The notes beneath the pieces are model-generated. The model made no database searches. It saw only the letters and a program-made list of their open reading frames with translations, and was not told the DNA's origin. Position numbers and translations under genes: made by a program. This document shows, in pieces, positions 9,711 to 18,343 of a stretch of 64,000 nucleotides of DNA. Position 1 is the stretch's first letter; each line of letters starts with the position of its first letter. This stretch comes from Candidatus Vicinibacter proximus (lineage in GTDB: Bacteria; Bacteroidota; Bacteroidia; Chitinophagales; Saprospiraceae): positions 1,055,001 through 1,119,000 of the forward strand of contig JADJOE010000001.1 in assembly GCA_016713905.1 (NCBI GenBank), read 5' to 3'.

Positions 9711-11069
9711 TCAGGAATGATCAGCCAATGCATATACAATGGCTTCTGACAATGGCATCCTTTTTCCTGCTTCATAATAAGCTTTGTTTGTTGGAAGGTG
9801 CATATCCGGTTTAACAATGGACATCGTCATTTTGTATTGAGCTTCCGCGCCTCCTACAACAGGGAAGTTTGATAATTCGATAAAAGAATCCAAAGCTCCA
9901 AGAATTTTATATGCTTTTTCATCATTTCCCTTCAATTTAAAAAATGCACTTGCTTCCATACCACCATACACTTCGCTTTCTTTTTCTCCAGCCAGACGAG
10001 AATATTCCAATCCACTCATCATGGGCGCTTCTGCTTCTTCGATTCTACCCTGCATCATTCTTGCATAGGCCAATCCCATCATAGCAGCTGACTTCAACCC
10101 TTTATAACCTTTCTCAGGTAGCATATTGTACATTTCAATTGCGTCCTGAGCTGTTTTTTCGTAATCATTGTGTTCATCCATACATGCTAAACTAAAACGT
10201 AATATGTAAAGGGCTCCAAGGATATAAGTGTTGCCATCTTCCTCTGCAATTTTTTTTCCAAGTGCCAGATTTGCTTCCAAAATGTCCATTCTTCCCTGTT
10301 GCCTGTAGTATTCGTAAGACCATAAATAGAACATGCACAAGCAAACTCTGTCCTTGGTCTTTTCTGCAAGTTTTAATCCTAAATCCATTTTTTGTGCGGA
10401 ATCAGGGAAGGCTAAAAAAGACCCATAACAACCATCGAAACAATTGGCGTATGCCAAAGAAACTTCATCTGTGGTGTCTGATAAAATTCGCTGAGCTTCA
10501 TTCAACATGGGAAATCCATTGTCGAAATCGAATAAAAATAAAGTACAATACCCTGCCCAAGTAAGAGTCCTCCCTCTGGTCTGAGGACTTATTTTTTCAG
10601 AAGTCCAAAAACTCCTGTCCGAAATGTGTGCATCGGCAATCCAATGTGCGGTCTCAGAAAACCCGCCTCTTATAGTCCAGTATGGAGCCAGATATGCAAT
10701 GAACTTCCACGCTTTTTCAAAATTTTCAATTTCAATAAAAATATAAAATGCAGCACGGATGTTTTGGTATTCAATTTCAAGTTTATCCAACCAGGCATCT
10801 CCGTTTCTTATCCATAATTTTCCATCGGCCTCTTCACAAAGTTTTAGAAAATATTCAGCAAAGCGCAATTGGGTACCTTTAAATTCTGGTGATTTTTCCA
10901 GCATTTCTCTTGCGTATTCATGTACCGTCTGCAGCATATTAAAACGTGGTTCGGCACTGTGGCTCACCAACACCGGTTTGATAAGACTTACATCAAGCAA
11001 TCGCTCCATCATTTCCTCCACATCAGTAAAAGTAGTGCCATCATTCATAATAACATCTGCATCTTCCAT
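9711..11069 (-). CDS. C-terminal half of DUF4062-STAND protein (-1 frame)
   Basis: This 452-residue frame continues the ATPase encoded just upstream. Its N-terminus (RSWTMEDADV..., MERLLDVSLIKP, FNMLQTVHEYARE) is the winged-helix region that normally follows the NB-ARC domain in LuxR/STAND-type ATPases. The remainder is TPR-like helical repeats. The frame is open upstream of its first ATG through the join, so that ATG is probably not an independent start. A -1 shift at 11081-11087 fuses it to the upstream frame, giving about 914 residues with correct spacing across the join. The TPR part probably senses the ligand. Confidence 0.8.
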   Translation of the reverse strand: MEDADVIMNDGTTFTDVEEMMERLLDVSLIKPVLVSHSAEPRFNMLQTVHEYAREMLEKSPEFKGTQLRFAEYFLKLCEEADGKLWIRNGDAWLDKLEIEYQNIRAAFYIFIEIENFEKAWKFIAYLAPYWTIRGGFSETAHWIADAHISDRSFWTSEKISPQTRGRTLTWAGYCTLFLFDFDNGFPMLNEAQRILSDTTDEVSLAYANCFDGCYGSFLAFPDSAQKMDLGLKLAEKTKDRVCLCMFYLWSYEYYRQQGRMDILEANLALGKKIAEEDGNTYILGALYILRFSLACMDEHNDYEKTAQDAIEMYNMLPEKGYKGLKSAAMMGLAYARMMQGRIEEAEAPMMSGLEYSRLAGEKESEVYGGMEASAFFKLKGNDEKAYKILGALDSFIELSNFPVVGGAEAQYKMTMSIVKPDMHLPTNKAYYEAGKRMPLSEAIVYALADHS

Positions 11070-12454
11070 TGTCCAGCTGCGTTTAAAAACCCCAACTGCC
11101 GAAAAACTTTCTGCGTGTCTTCTGCCAACAAATTATAACTCCATTCTATTGCACCGCGCAGCGTCTGCTGCCTCTCCGGCAAGTCTTTGTGCCCTTTTGA
11201 TACAAGGTCTAATGTTTTTTCAATGCGCGACATCAGGGCGGCAGGTTGAAAGAATCGGGTACGTGCAGCTGCGAGTTCTATGGCCAGTGGTAAACCGTCC
11301 ATACGTTGACAGATCTCAACAATGGCTTCCGTATTTTCCTTAGAGAAGGGCATCTGAGGATTTACCTCAAGCGCCCGCTCGACAAATAACTGCGTTGCAG
11401 AATAATCCTGCAGTTCGGCTGATGTTATGAGTTTATTTAATTCTGGAAGTGAAAGCGTGCTCAGGTTGTAGATGCGTTCATTTCGAATGTGCAAGGAGGT
11501 GCGGCTCGTAACCAATACTTTTACATCCTTGCAGAAAGTAAGGAGCTTACTGATGAAGGTAGAGGCCTCTATTACCTGTTCAAAATTATCTAAAATAAGC
11601 ATGAAGTTTTTATCAGACAAGAAATCGATCACTGTTTGTTCGATTGGTTGTTTGCCACTGTCTTGCACGCCAAGAACTTCAGCAATGGCTGCACCCACCA
11701 ACCGATGATCAGTCAGCGGTGCCAATGAAACAAATACAATACCATCCTTAAATTGATCTTTTATCACATGTGCAAGATGAACTGCAAGGGTGGTTTTTCC
11801 TGTTCCTCCAGCACCAAGTAGGGTAATCAATGCCACACCGGATTTGGTCAGCATCGATTCAATTCTTTCTAAGTCTTCTTCCCGGCCATATATTTCAGAA
11901 CGGATGTTTGGAATTTCTACAATTCTTTTTAATTCAATATTTAATTCAGCAGATGAATTATTATCCAAAGCTCTTTCTCCCAACAAAGCATTTTCAAAAA
12001 TCTCAGACATGAGAACTGATAAGTCATTTTCAATGAGCTTTTGTAATTCAGCTGCAGTAGAAAATTTTTGATAACAAGCAGAATCGCTTTTCTCGATGTC
12101 TTCCAAAAGTCCTTTTAATTTATCTTGTCTTTCATTCGATTGCTTAACATAAATGAGTTTGGGTTTTTTATTCCCACACAATCTGTATTCATCCTCCAAT
12201 CCTGAGATATCTGAGCCAGGTGCAATCCAACCATAACTGTTCCAATAGATGCCCAAAAATATATGGCTTTGGTCCAGATAAGCTGAATACAGGTCTCTGG
12301 GAGGGTGTGGTCTAGCTCCTGCTTCAAAAAAAACAGGTATAAGCCTTAGGTTTTCAATAGCCTGACGGGCTGCCTGACGCTCTTCTGCCAATTCGTTTAT
12401 AGTGGAGCTGATAAAGACCCTGACTCTCTGATCAGGCGTTTTAATGATAGCCAT
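11045..12454 (-). CDS. DUF4062-STAND ATPase, N-terminal half
   Basis: The 469 residues start with a DUF4062 domain (about 9-100, VRVFISSTINELAEER), a TIR-like-fold domain also found in NWD1/TEP1-type STAND proteins. An NB-ARC ATPase follows: P-loop GAGGTGKT at 214-221, Walker B LILDN at 286-290, sensor LVTSR at 314-318 and GLPLA at 387-391. The zero frame ends prematurely at a 12-codon tail after the slippery site. STAND proteins oligomerise on sensing a signal; the DUF4062 domain would be the output or adaptor. A role in stress sensing or antiphage defence is inference, with no defence neighbours to support it. Confidence 0.85.
   Translation of the reverse strand: MAIIKTPDQRVRVFISSTINELAEERQAARQAIENLRLIPVFFEAGARPHPPRDLYSAYLDQSHIFLGIYWNSYGWIAPGSDISGLEDEYRLCGNKKPKLIYVKQSNERQDKLKGLLEDIEKSDSACYQKFSTAAELQKLIENDLSVLMSEIFENALLGERALDNNSSAELNIELKRIVEIPNIRSEIYGREEDLERIESMLTKSGVALITLLGAGGTGKTTLAVHLAHVIKDQFKDGIVFVSLAPLTDHRLVGAAIAEVLGVQDSGKQPIEQTVIDFLSDKNFMLILDNFEQVIEASTFISKLLTFCKDVKVLVTSRTSLHIRNERIYNLSTLSLPELNKLITSAELQDYSATQLFVERALEVNPQMPFSKENTEAIVEICQRMDGLPLAIELAAARTRFFQPAALMSRIEKTLDLVSKGHKDLPERQQTLRGAIEWSYNLLAEDTQKVFRQLGFLNAAGQWKMQMLL
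11081..11087 (-). promoter_or_regulatory. T TTA AAC heptamer at the STAND frame junction
   Basis: On the minus strand the bases TTTAAAC are read in the zero frame as T TTA AAC (AAC is codon 458). After a -1 slip they are read TTT AAA, which is the frame of the downstream half. This is the classical X XXY YYZ heptamer for programmed -1 frameshifting. A lost base in the neighbouring G4T5 run (11085-11093) would look the same. No obvious stimulatory stem-loop follows within ~30 nt. Confidence 0.45.
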
Positions 12455-12880
12455 CGCTTGTTGAATTTAAAAGTAAATATAGCAAAAACTATCTGCCAAG
12501 CTCCTATGTCATTCAACCATCATAATTTTGGGAAATATCAGTTTCTGTTGGAGAAGAATGTTGGTAAATTATTACAAGCTCTTTAAATGTATTTTTAAAT
12601 TGTAGGGGAATGATTAATACGGCTCTGTCTAAAAATTATAGAAAGTTTTAAGTTGGTATTTTCGCAAAACCTTTATGTTAATATTTTAGTTAGATTTTGA
12701 AATTTAGTATGAACTCGTTACGAGATCAAAGAATTGAATCTTCGGGATAGTCAAAACTTAAATTTGATTTTTAATTTTTAAAGTTGGAAGTAACTGTTTT
12801 AAAGTTTCATGAGGATAAAAAGCAGTAATGCCATTAGGACTAAATAGAGACCATTGAATAATTTTGGTAATATTATAAAA
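12455..12880. other. Intergenic region
   Basis: AT-rich DNA between the STAND gene start and the 3' end of the CDGSH gene. The STAND promoter must lie in its left part, but no clear TAnnTTTG box stood out. No gene or repeat is seen. Confidence 0.4.
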
Positions 12881-13312
12881 TTAAACAAAGTGCTCCCGGT
12901 GACTGCCGTCACAATAGGGTTTATTTTTTGAGTGGCCACAGCGGCACAATGCACATTTTTTGGTTTTGGTTTCTTCACGTCCATCCGGGTGTTTGATGAT
13001 GACTTCTCCAATTACCATTAGAGGGCCCTTGTCCATAACTTCCACTCTGGTGAGCTCTTGTTGAATCTCTTGTGGCTTTTCCTGCTGATCGTTGTAGTAA
13101 AAACTCAGCGCTCCACTGGGACATTTATTTATTTGTTCGACGATGCGGGGAGTGTCTGCGCCAGCAGGTTTGATCCAGGGGCGTTCAGCAGGATTAAACA
13201 CCTCCGGCAATCCTGCGGCACCTCTCCAGCAAATGGTAGAATGGATACACACTTGAGGTTTCCAAACAATGGTGATTTCACCATTGGAATATTTTTTGGT
13301 AATTTCTTTCAT
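12881..13312 (-). CDS. Divergent 4Fe-4S plus CDGSH iron-sulfur protein
   Basis: The protein has 143 residues and two iron-sulfur modules. The N-terminal half is a YjdI-like divergent 4Fe-4S mono-cluster domain (C22, C28, C64 with IRxCPSGALS-like NKCPSGALS). The C-terminal end is a CDGSH domain with C123-x-C125 and C134-D-G-S-H138, ligands for a 2Fe-2S cluster. Such fusions are small cytosolic redox proteins. Its ATG overlaps the stop of the OsmC gene (ATGA), so the two are translationally coupled. It is the last gene of a four-gene redox operon. Confidence 0.9.
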   Translation of the reverse strand: MKEITKKYSNGEITIVWKPQVCIHSTICWRGAAGLPEVFNPAERPWIKPAGADTPRIVEQINKCPSGALSFYYNDQQEKPQEIQQELTRVEVMDKGPLMVIGEVIIKHPDGREETKTKKCALCRCGHSKNKPYCDGSHREHFV

Positions 13313-13713
13313 GCCAATTCACTGGTAATTTGGATAGGGTGGGTCAGTATTTTATGTATGTGACATTTATCTGCAATCTGTAAGAATCTTGTTTTTTGCT
13401 CTTCAGAAATAGCTCCTTCAAGTTTAATCTTCCTGTGCAATTTTGTAATGCCCTGTTCTTTATCTTCTTCAAACCAAATGTCTACGTCAACTGCCTCCAG
13501 TGCAATTTCCTTTCGGTCTGCATACATCCGTAAGGTGATCGAAGTGCAAGCCGCAAGGGAAGCGCACAGAAGATCGGAGGGCGAAAATCCAAGATCTGCT
13601 CCCCCATTTTCCACAGGTTCATCAGCCAAAATTTCGTGTTGGTGATTACTCAGTTGAGTTTTATAAACTTGTTTTTCTATGTGTGCGTGAATGTCTGATG
13701 ACTTGTTTTCCAT
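13309..13713 (-). CDS. OsmC family peroxiredoxin-like protein
   Basis: The protein has 134 residues covering the full OsmC/Ohr fold. The two redox cysteines fit C56 (SLAACTS) and C117 (ADKCHIHK). The family reduces organic peroxides through a cysteine pair using lipoylated or thiol partners. It is 11 nt after the nitroreductase stop and overlaps the next gene by 4 nt. It looks closer to the general OsmC/YhfA-type branch than to Ohr, but the branch is not certain. Confidence 0.9.
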   Translation of the reverse strand: MENKSSDIHAHIEKQVYKTQLSNHQHEILADEPVENGGADLGFSPSDLLCASLAACTSITLRMYADRKEIALEAVDVDIWFEEDKEQGITKLHRKIKLEGAISEEQKTRFLQIADKCHIHKILTHPIQITSELA

Positions 13714-13724
13714 CTTAAGGTAGT

Positions 13725-14294
13725 TTAAAGTATAAATTCATGAAGTTCTTTTCTGTTTCTTGCAGTCAGTTCACGAGTTTTGTAAGGCTCTGCTAGTTTT
13801 TCAGCATCATCAAGATATCCAAGAGCAATGACCAGCATGGGTTTTTGCAGATCCGTTAATCCAAATGATTCGATGATTTTAGATTTGTCAAAACCTGCCA
13901 TTGGATGCGCATAAATATTCATCGAGGTGGCTTGTAAGAGCAACAATGCGTTTGCCATTCCAAGATCGTGATCGGCATAGAAATTAGTTTTTTCATTTTT
14001 TTCAAAATGAGTTCTGGCAATAGAAAGGATAAAAGCGGCAGCATTTTTACACCATGGTCTGTTTCCTTCCATCAGTGCCTCATATATCCTTTCAAATACA
14101 TCGGTACCTTTTGATGCAAGAATGAATTGCCATGGTTGTTCATTATTTGCACTGGGTGCCCAGGAGGCCGCTTCTGCAAGAGTGTGCAAATCTTCGGTGG
14201 AAATGCTTTTGGAAGAAAAACTTCGGGCGCTCCACCGGTCTTTGATCAATTCAAGAACAGGGTATTTTGTTTTTGCTTTTTTAATGGAATTCAT
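13725..14294 (-). CDS. Nitroreductase family protein
   Basis: The protein has 189 residues, a usual length for the small nitroreductases. It has the N-terminal FMN-contact motif (RWSARSFSSK) and the conserved AASWAPSANNEQPWQFI segment, plus MANALLLLQATSMNIYAHPM and a family-typical LGYLDDAE near the end. It is predicted to be an FMN-dependent NAD(P)H oxidoreductase acting on nitro compounds or quinones in the cytoplasm. It begins 9 nt after the pirin gene, so the two are cotranscribed. Confidence 0.9.
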   Translation of the reverse strand: MNSIKKAKTKYPVLELIKDRWSARSFSSKSISTEDLHTLAEAASWAPSANNEQPWQFILASKGTDVFERIYEALMEGNRPWCKNAAAFILSIARTHFEKNEKTNFYADHDLGMANALLLLQATSMNIYAHPMAGFDKSKIIESFGLTDLQKPMLVIALGYLDDAEKLAEPYKTRELTARNRKELHEFIL

Positions 14295-14303
14295 ATTTTA
14301 AAT

Positions 14304-15176
14304 TTAAATGCTCATGGGAATTTCCATCAGCAATATTTCTGAAGAACTGTCTGCCTGAATGGTTATCTTATTCGTGTCCCAGATACCAAGCCCATCTCTG
14401 GATTTTAAAGCTTGACCATCAATGATTACATTGCCTTGGATGATAAATGCATATACACCATTTCCTTTTTTCTTAATTGGATAATCCAGGGAAACACCTT
14501 TATCCAATTGACCCAGATGAAACCATGCATCCTGATGTATCCATACACCTTCATCATCGGGATTGGGAGATAAAATTTGTTGCAGCTTGTTATGTCTTTT
14601 CTCTGCTTCCAAAGTCAGCTGATCGTATCGAGGTGTTACATTTTTCTTATTTGGAAAAACCCAAATTTGCAGAAATTTTCCTACCTGGTCTTTGTGGTGA
14701 TTGTATTCGCTATGCGTGATGCCTGTCCCTGCACTCATCACCTGTATATCTCCATTTCTGATGACGCCCACATTCCCCATGCTGTCTTTGTGCTCTAAAG
14801 CACCTTCCAATGGAATCGTGATGATCTCCATATTATCATGCGGATGGGTTCCGAATCCTGTTCCCGGATCAATACGGTCGTCATTCAGTACACGCAACAC
14901 CCCGAAGTGCATTCGTTCAGGATTGTAGTAATTCGCAAAACTGAATGTATGGTGCGTATCCAGCCAACCATGATTGGCGTGTCCTCGTGTCTCAGCCTGA
15001 TGTAATATTTTACTTGCCATGATGTTTGATTTTGTGTTTGGAAGATGATTGAACCCAAGAATTTCCAACGGCTTGAGTTCGTCAATGTCATTGTGAATAA
15101 TAGAACCTATGGCAGAAGAACTAGCCAGGATACCTGTGCCGAGCAGGCCTTTTTTTAAAAAATCTTTTCTGTTCAT
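14304..15176 (-). CDS. Pirin family protein with Tat-like N-terminus
   Basis: The protein has 290 residues. The pirin core begins at M53 (MASKILHQAETRGHANHGW), with the metal site at H111, H113, H155 and E157 of the first cupin. This is the quercetinase/YhhW-type pirin. Before the core there are 52 extra residues starting MNRKDFLKKGLLGTGILASS, which resemble a twin-arginine signal (RK in place of RR, then FLKKG and a hydrophobic stretch). Either the protein is exported or the real start is M53. The upstream ATG is open and keeps the gene 91 nt from the aldo/keto reductase. It heads the redox operon. Confidence 0.88.
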   Translation of the reverse strand: MNRKDFLKKGLLGTGILASSSAIGSIIHNDIDELKPLEILGFNHLPNTKSNIMASKILHQAETRGHANHGWLDTHHTFSFANYYNPERMHFGVLRVLNDDRIDPGTGFGTHPHDNMEIITIPLEGALEHKDSMGNVGVIRNGDIQVMSAGTGITHSEYNHHKDQVGKFLQIWVFPNKKNVTPRYDQLTLEAEKRHNKLQQILSPNPDDEGVWIHQDAWFHLGQLDKGVSLDYPIKKKGNGVYAFIIQGNVIIDGQALKSRDGLGIWDTNKITIQADSSSEILLMEIPMSI

Positions 15177-15267
15177 AATTCAAATTATTTATGTTTCAAA
15201 ATTAACACGAGTTGATTCTTCTTCCAATAATCCAGTTTATCAATTGCGCTTAATGTAAGACAAGAAA

Positions 15268-16287
15268 CTAGAAGCCTTTTTCAATTTTATCGTAAAAACC
15301 ACCGTAGGTTACCGTCTTGACCCCATCTTCATTGAAAAAATCACCAGGAAAGCCAAGATCTATCTTGCTGACCTCATGTAATTGCTGCATATGATGCGGT
15401 TCCAGTTTGAGGTCGATCGCCTTTATGTTTTCTTGCAGCTGGCTTAGTTTGGTGGCACCTACAATTGGAATTGCAGAAATCTTTTGCTGCATGGTCCATT
15501 TTAAAGCCACATGTGAGGCTTCCACACCTAGTTCTTCAGCGACGGCCATAACGACTTTTGTGACCGCTACTGCGCGTTCATTGAGCCTGATACTTCCTTC
15601 TTTGATTCTTCCCGGATCACCTTTTAAGTATTTGCCGGTAAGTGCACCACCGGCCAATGGAGCCCAGGGCGTAATCGTGAGGCCATGCTGCAAAGCCATA
15701 GGTATAAGCTCTCGCTCTGGGGTTCGTTGCAGCAGAGAATATTCCATTTGGAGCGCAATAAATTTTGACCAACCCATGAAATGTGCAAGAGTTTGCGCTT
15801 CACTAATGACCCATGCTGGTGTATCACTGATGCCTATGTAGTTAACCTTGCCCTGTCGTACCAGATCATCCAGACCACGCATTACCTCTTCGACAGGCGT
15901 GAGCCGATCCCAGATGTGTAGATAAAGCAGGTCTATAAATTCTGTATTCAATCGCTTCAGGCTTTCCTCTACACTTCGCATCATGTTTTTTCGGTTGTTG
16001 CCGGATGCATTGACATTGGTAAGATTGTCATGCAGGGTGTATTTGGTAGCAAGGACATAATGATCTCTGTTGCTGTGTACAAACTCACCTATGATACGCT
16101 CACTGGTGCCTTCTGTATAACGATTTGCTGTATCGATAAAATTACCTCCGGCTTGTGTAAAAGCCTCCAATATTTGAAAACTTGTTTCTTTGTCCGCACC
16201 CCAATTCCACTCTTTGCCAAAACCCATCGTTCCAAGACATAATTCGGATACTTTAAGACCGCTTCTACCCAATAATTTATAATGCAT
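15268..16287 (-). CDS. Aldo/keto reductase
   Basis: The protein has 339 residues and forms a TIM-barrel AKR. The catalytic tetrad is visible: D52 and Y57 (FIDTANRYTEGTSE), K82 (LATKYT) and H124 (LLYLHIWD). The NADPH-binding C-terminal segment contains IPIVGATKLSQLQENI. It resembles the YajO/IolS-type reductases and is predicted to reduce aldehydes or ketones in the cytosol. It shares strand and theme with the pirin-nitroreductase-OsmC-CDGSH operon 91 nt downstream, and may be part of it or have a separate transcript. Confidence 0.92.
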   Translation of the reverse strand: MHYKLLGRSGLKVSELCLGTMGFGKEWNWGADKETSFQILEAFTQAGGNFIDTANRYTEGTSERIIGEFVHSNRDHYVLATKYTLHDNLTNVNASGNNRKNMMRSVEESLKRLNTEFIDLLYLHIWDRLTPVEEVMRGLDDLVRQGKVNYIGISDTPAWVISEAQTLAHFMGWSKFIALQMEYSLLQRTPERELIPMALQHGLTITPWAPLAGGALTGKYLKGDPGRIKEGSIRLNERAVAVTKVVMAVAEELGVEASHVALKWTMQQKISAIPIVGATKLSQLQENIKAIDLKLEPHHMQQLHEVSKIDLGFPGDFFNEDGVKTVTYGGFYDKIEKGF

Positions 16288-16801
16288 CTGTGTGGTTTAT
16301 TTGAAGTATAAGAACAAGTCGTGTATTAAATGGTTCTGAACTGCAACAAGCTTTGTTACCAATGAAGTGGTTTTAAGCTCAAACAGATCAGAAATATTTG
16401 TTTTTCGAAAAACCTAATTTTGAAATTCATTTATTTTATCCATCGTAAAAAGACAATATATTCTAGGTTTAAAATGGTAAATGATATAAAGGTTTAGGAC
16501 TAAAATGAATCATCATCATTTTCTATAAAATGAGTCATTTTTCTTCCATTAATTTTAAAAATTTATTTGCAATTTTTTTTTTCGATTGACTCATGTAATG
16601 ATCCTATACTACTGGGGTGCTGATGGAAAATGGTAGTTTGAATGGTGAAAAATTTTATTAATTATTACCCACAATAGTTGAATGAATGGTCAAATGTATA
16701 ATTATAATATTGTGCATTACCATTTTCTTCTTGCTAGTGAAATTGTAGTTATGAATCCTTTCTCCTCATCGAATCTTCTTAATAAATAGATATCTTGCAC
16801 C
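16288..16801. other. Divergent intergenic region
   Basis: It separates the divergent aldo/keto reductase and SLC13 genes, so it should contain two promoters. It is very AT-rich. I found no exact TAnnTTTG box at suitable distance, no repeat and no RNA gene. Confidence 0.4.
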
Positions 16802-18271
16802 ATGAATAAAGACCAGAAGGAATTTTATGGAGCAGCCGCCATACTCCTGGGTTTGGTTTTGCATTATTATTTGAATCCATGGGGAATGGACATCAAAGTA
16901 TTACGCACAATAAGTGTGGGCATTTTGATGATATCGTTTTGGGTAATGGATTTTTTACCTTTGGCTGTAGTTGCATTGTTTCCATTGGTTTTGTTTCCGC
17001 TGATGGAAATTGAATCACTGGACAATACCGCAAGACACTATGCAGATCCAATTATCTTTTTATTCATGGGCGGGTTTTTCCTGGCACTGGCCATTGAAAA
17101 ATGGAATCTCCATCAGCGTATAGCATTGAACATCCTCCGGTTGACCGGTAGCAATGGAAACAGGATCATCCTGGGCTTTATGTTATCTACTTTTTGCATC
17201 AGCATGTGGATCAGCAACACCGCAACAACAATGATGATGTTTCCCATTGCATTATCTGTACTCAATCTGGTCCGAAAAACCAATTCAGGCACAAACACCG
17301 ATGCATTTGCAGTTTCTATCCTGCTCACCATTGCCTATGCTTCCAACATAGGTGGACTTGCCACCATCATCGGCACACCACCCAATGTAGCTTTTGTTGG
17401 CTTTTTGCGAGATACGGCCGGCATTGAAATTTCCTTTATGCGATGGATGATAATTTGCTTTCCGGTTGCTTTGATTATTTTGTTTTTATTGTATGTATTG
17501 TTTACCCGTTTTTTATTTAAAAACAATTTAGGCGATCAGGAATCCACCGCAGAATTTATTCGCAATAAGATCCTCCAATTGGGTGCGTGGAGTCTTGCAG
17601 AAAAAAGAGTTTTAGGCGTTTTTTGTTTTGCCGCCGTCATGTGGATCACAAAAGACCTCTGGGTAATTTGGACCGGCTTACCCATTAACGATACCATGAT
17701 TGCGATTGCTGCAGGGATACTCTTATTTATTCTCCCCTCAGGCTCTAAAAATACCATAAGTCTGCCTTCAGAAGAAGAGGAAGAACCCATCGCAAGGAAT
17801 AGATTATTAAACTGGTCCGACACCCACAAAATGTCCTGGGGTATTTTACTAATGTTTGGAGGAGGGCTTACCCTGGCTAAAGGTTTGGAGCATGTTGGTG
17901 TGATGAAAAGTTTGGGCGAACATATTGCAAGTATCGCCCCTTCGCAGGAATTTCTATTGATTATTTTGGTTACAACAGTCTCGATTTTTTTATCGGAGAT
18001 CATGAGTAATGTTGCTCAGGTGATCGTAATGGCACCGATTATTACCACCGTAGCCATAAACCTACAAATAGATCCTCTCCTTTTAGGAATTCCAATGACG
18101 CTTGCTGCCAGCTGTGCAGGTATGTTACCTATGGGAACTCCACCCAATGCCATTGTTTTTTCAAGCGGTCGGATACCCTTAAAAAAGATGTTGCGGGCAG
18201 GTTTATTTTTAAACCTGATAAGCATTCTAGTGATCAGTGTAGTTTGTTATGTGATTATCCGCTTAAAATAA
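16802..18271 (+). CDS. SLC13/DASS family sodium-dependent anion transporter
   Basis: The protein has 489 residues and about 11-12 membrane segments. The family's two SNT-type signatures are clear: SNTATTMMMFPIA near residue 137 paired with GTPPN near 193, and SNVAQVIVMAP paired with GTPPN near 445. These form the Na+ and carboxylate sites in VcINDY-type transporters. The substrate is probably a dicarboxylate, though sulfate cannot be excluded. There is a central cytoplasmic loop of acidic residues (SEEEEEPIARN). It stands alone upstream of recQ. Confidence 0.92.
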   Translation: MNKDQKEFYGAAAILLGLVLHYYLNPWGMDIKVLRTISVGILMISFWVMDFLPLAVVALFPLVLFPLMEIESLDNTARHYADPIIFLFMGGFFLALAIEKWNLHQRIALNILRLTGSNGNRIILGFMLSTFCISMWISNTATTMMMFPIALSVLNLVRKTNSGTNTDAFAVSILLTIAYASNIGGLATIIGTPPNVAFVGFLRDTAGIEISFMRWMIICFPVALIILFLLYVLFTRFLFKNNLGDQESTAEFIRNKILQLGAWSLAEKRVLGVFCFAAVMWITKDLWVIWTGLPINDTMIAIAAGILLFILPSGSKNTISLPSEEEEEPIARNRLLNWSDTHKMSWGILLMFGGGLTLAKGLEHVGVMKSLGEHIASIAPSQEFLLIILVTTVSIFLSEIMSNVAQVIVMAPIITTVAINLQIDPLLLGIPMTLAASCAGMLPMGTPPNAIVFSSGRIPLKKMLRAGLFLNLISILVISVVCYVIIRLK

Positions 18272-18304
18272 TTGCTCTTTGTGCCTATAGGTACATGATT
18301 TTTG

Positions 18305-18312
18305 TAAATTTG
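18305..18312 (+). promoter_or_regulatory. Bacteroidota-type -7 box for recQ
   Basis: TAAATTTG matches the TAnnTTTG -7 consensus. A TTTG at 18278-18281 could be the -33 element, though its 23-nt spacing is a little long. The box is 31 nt before the RecQ ATG. Confidence 0.4.
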
Positions 18313-18343
18313 CAGCCACTATTACGAACACCTAAATATTCAT

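Noticed and set aside
10759..11343. 194-codon plus-strand frame opposite the STAND gene
   Set aside because: Lies antisense to conserved ATPase and winged-helix coding; low-complexity Ser/Leu composition.
12799..13011. 70-codon minus-strand frame overlapping the CDGSH gene end
   Set aside because: It overlaps a clear gene in another frame and extends into AT-rich non-coding DNA; no family features.
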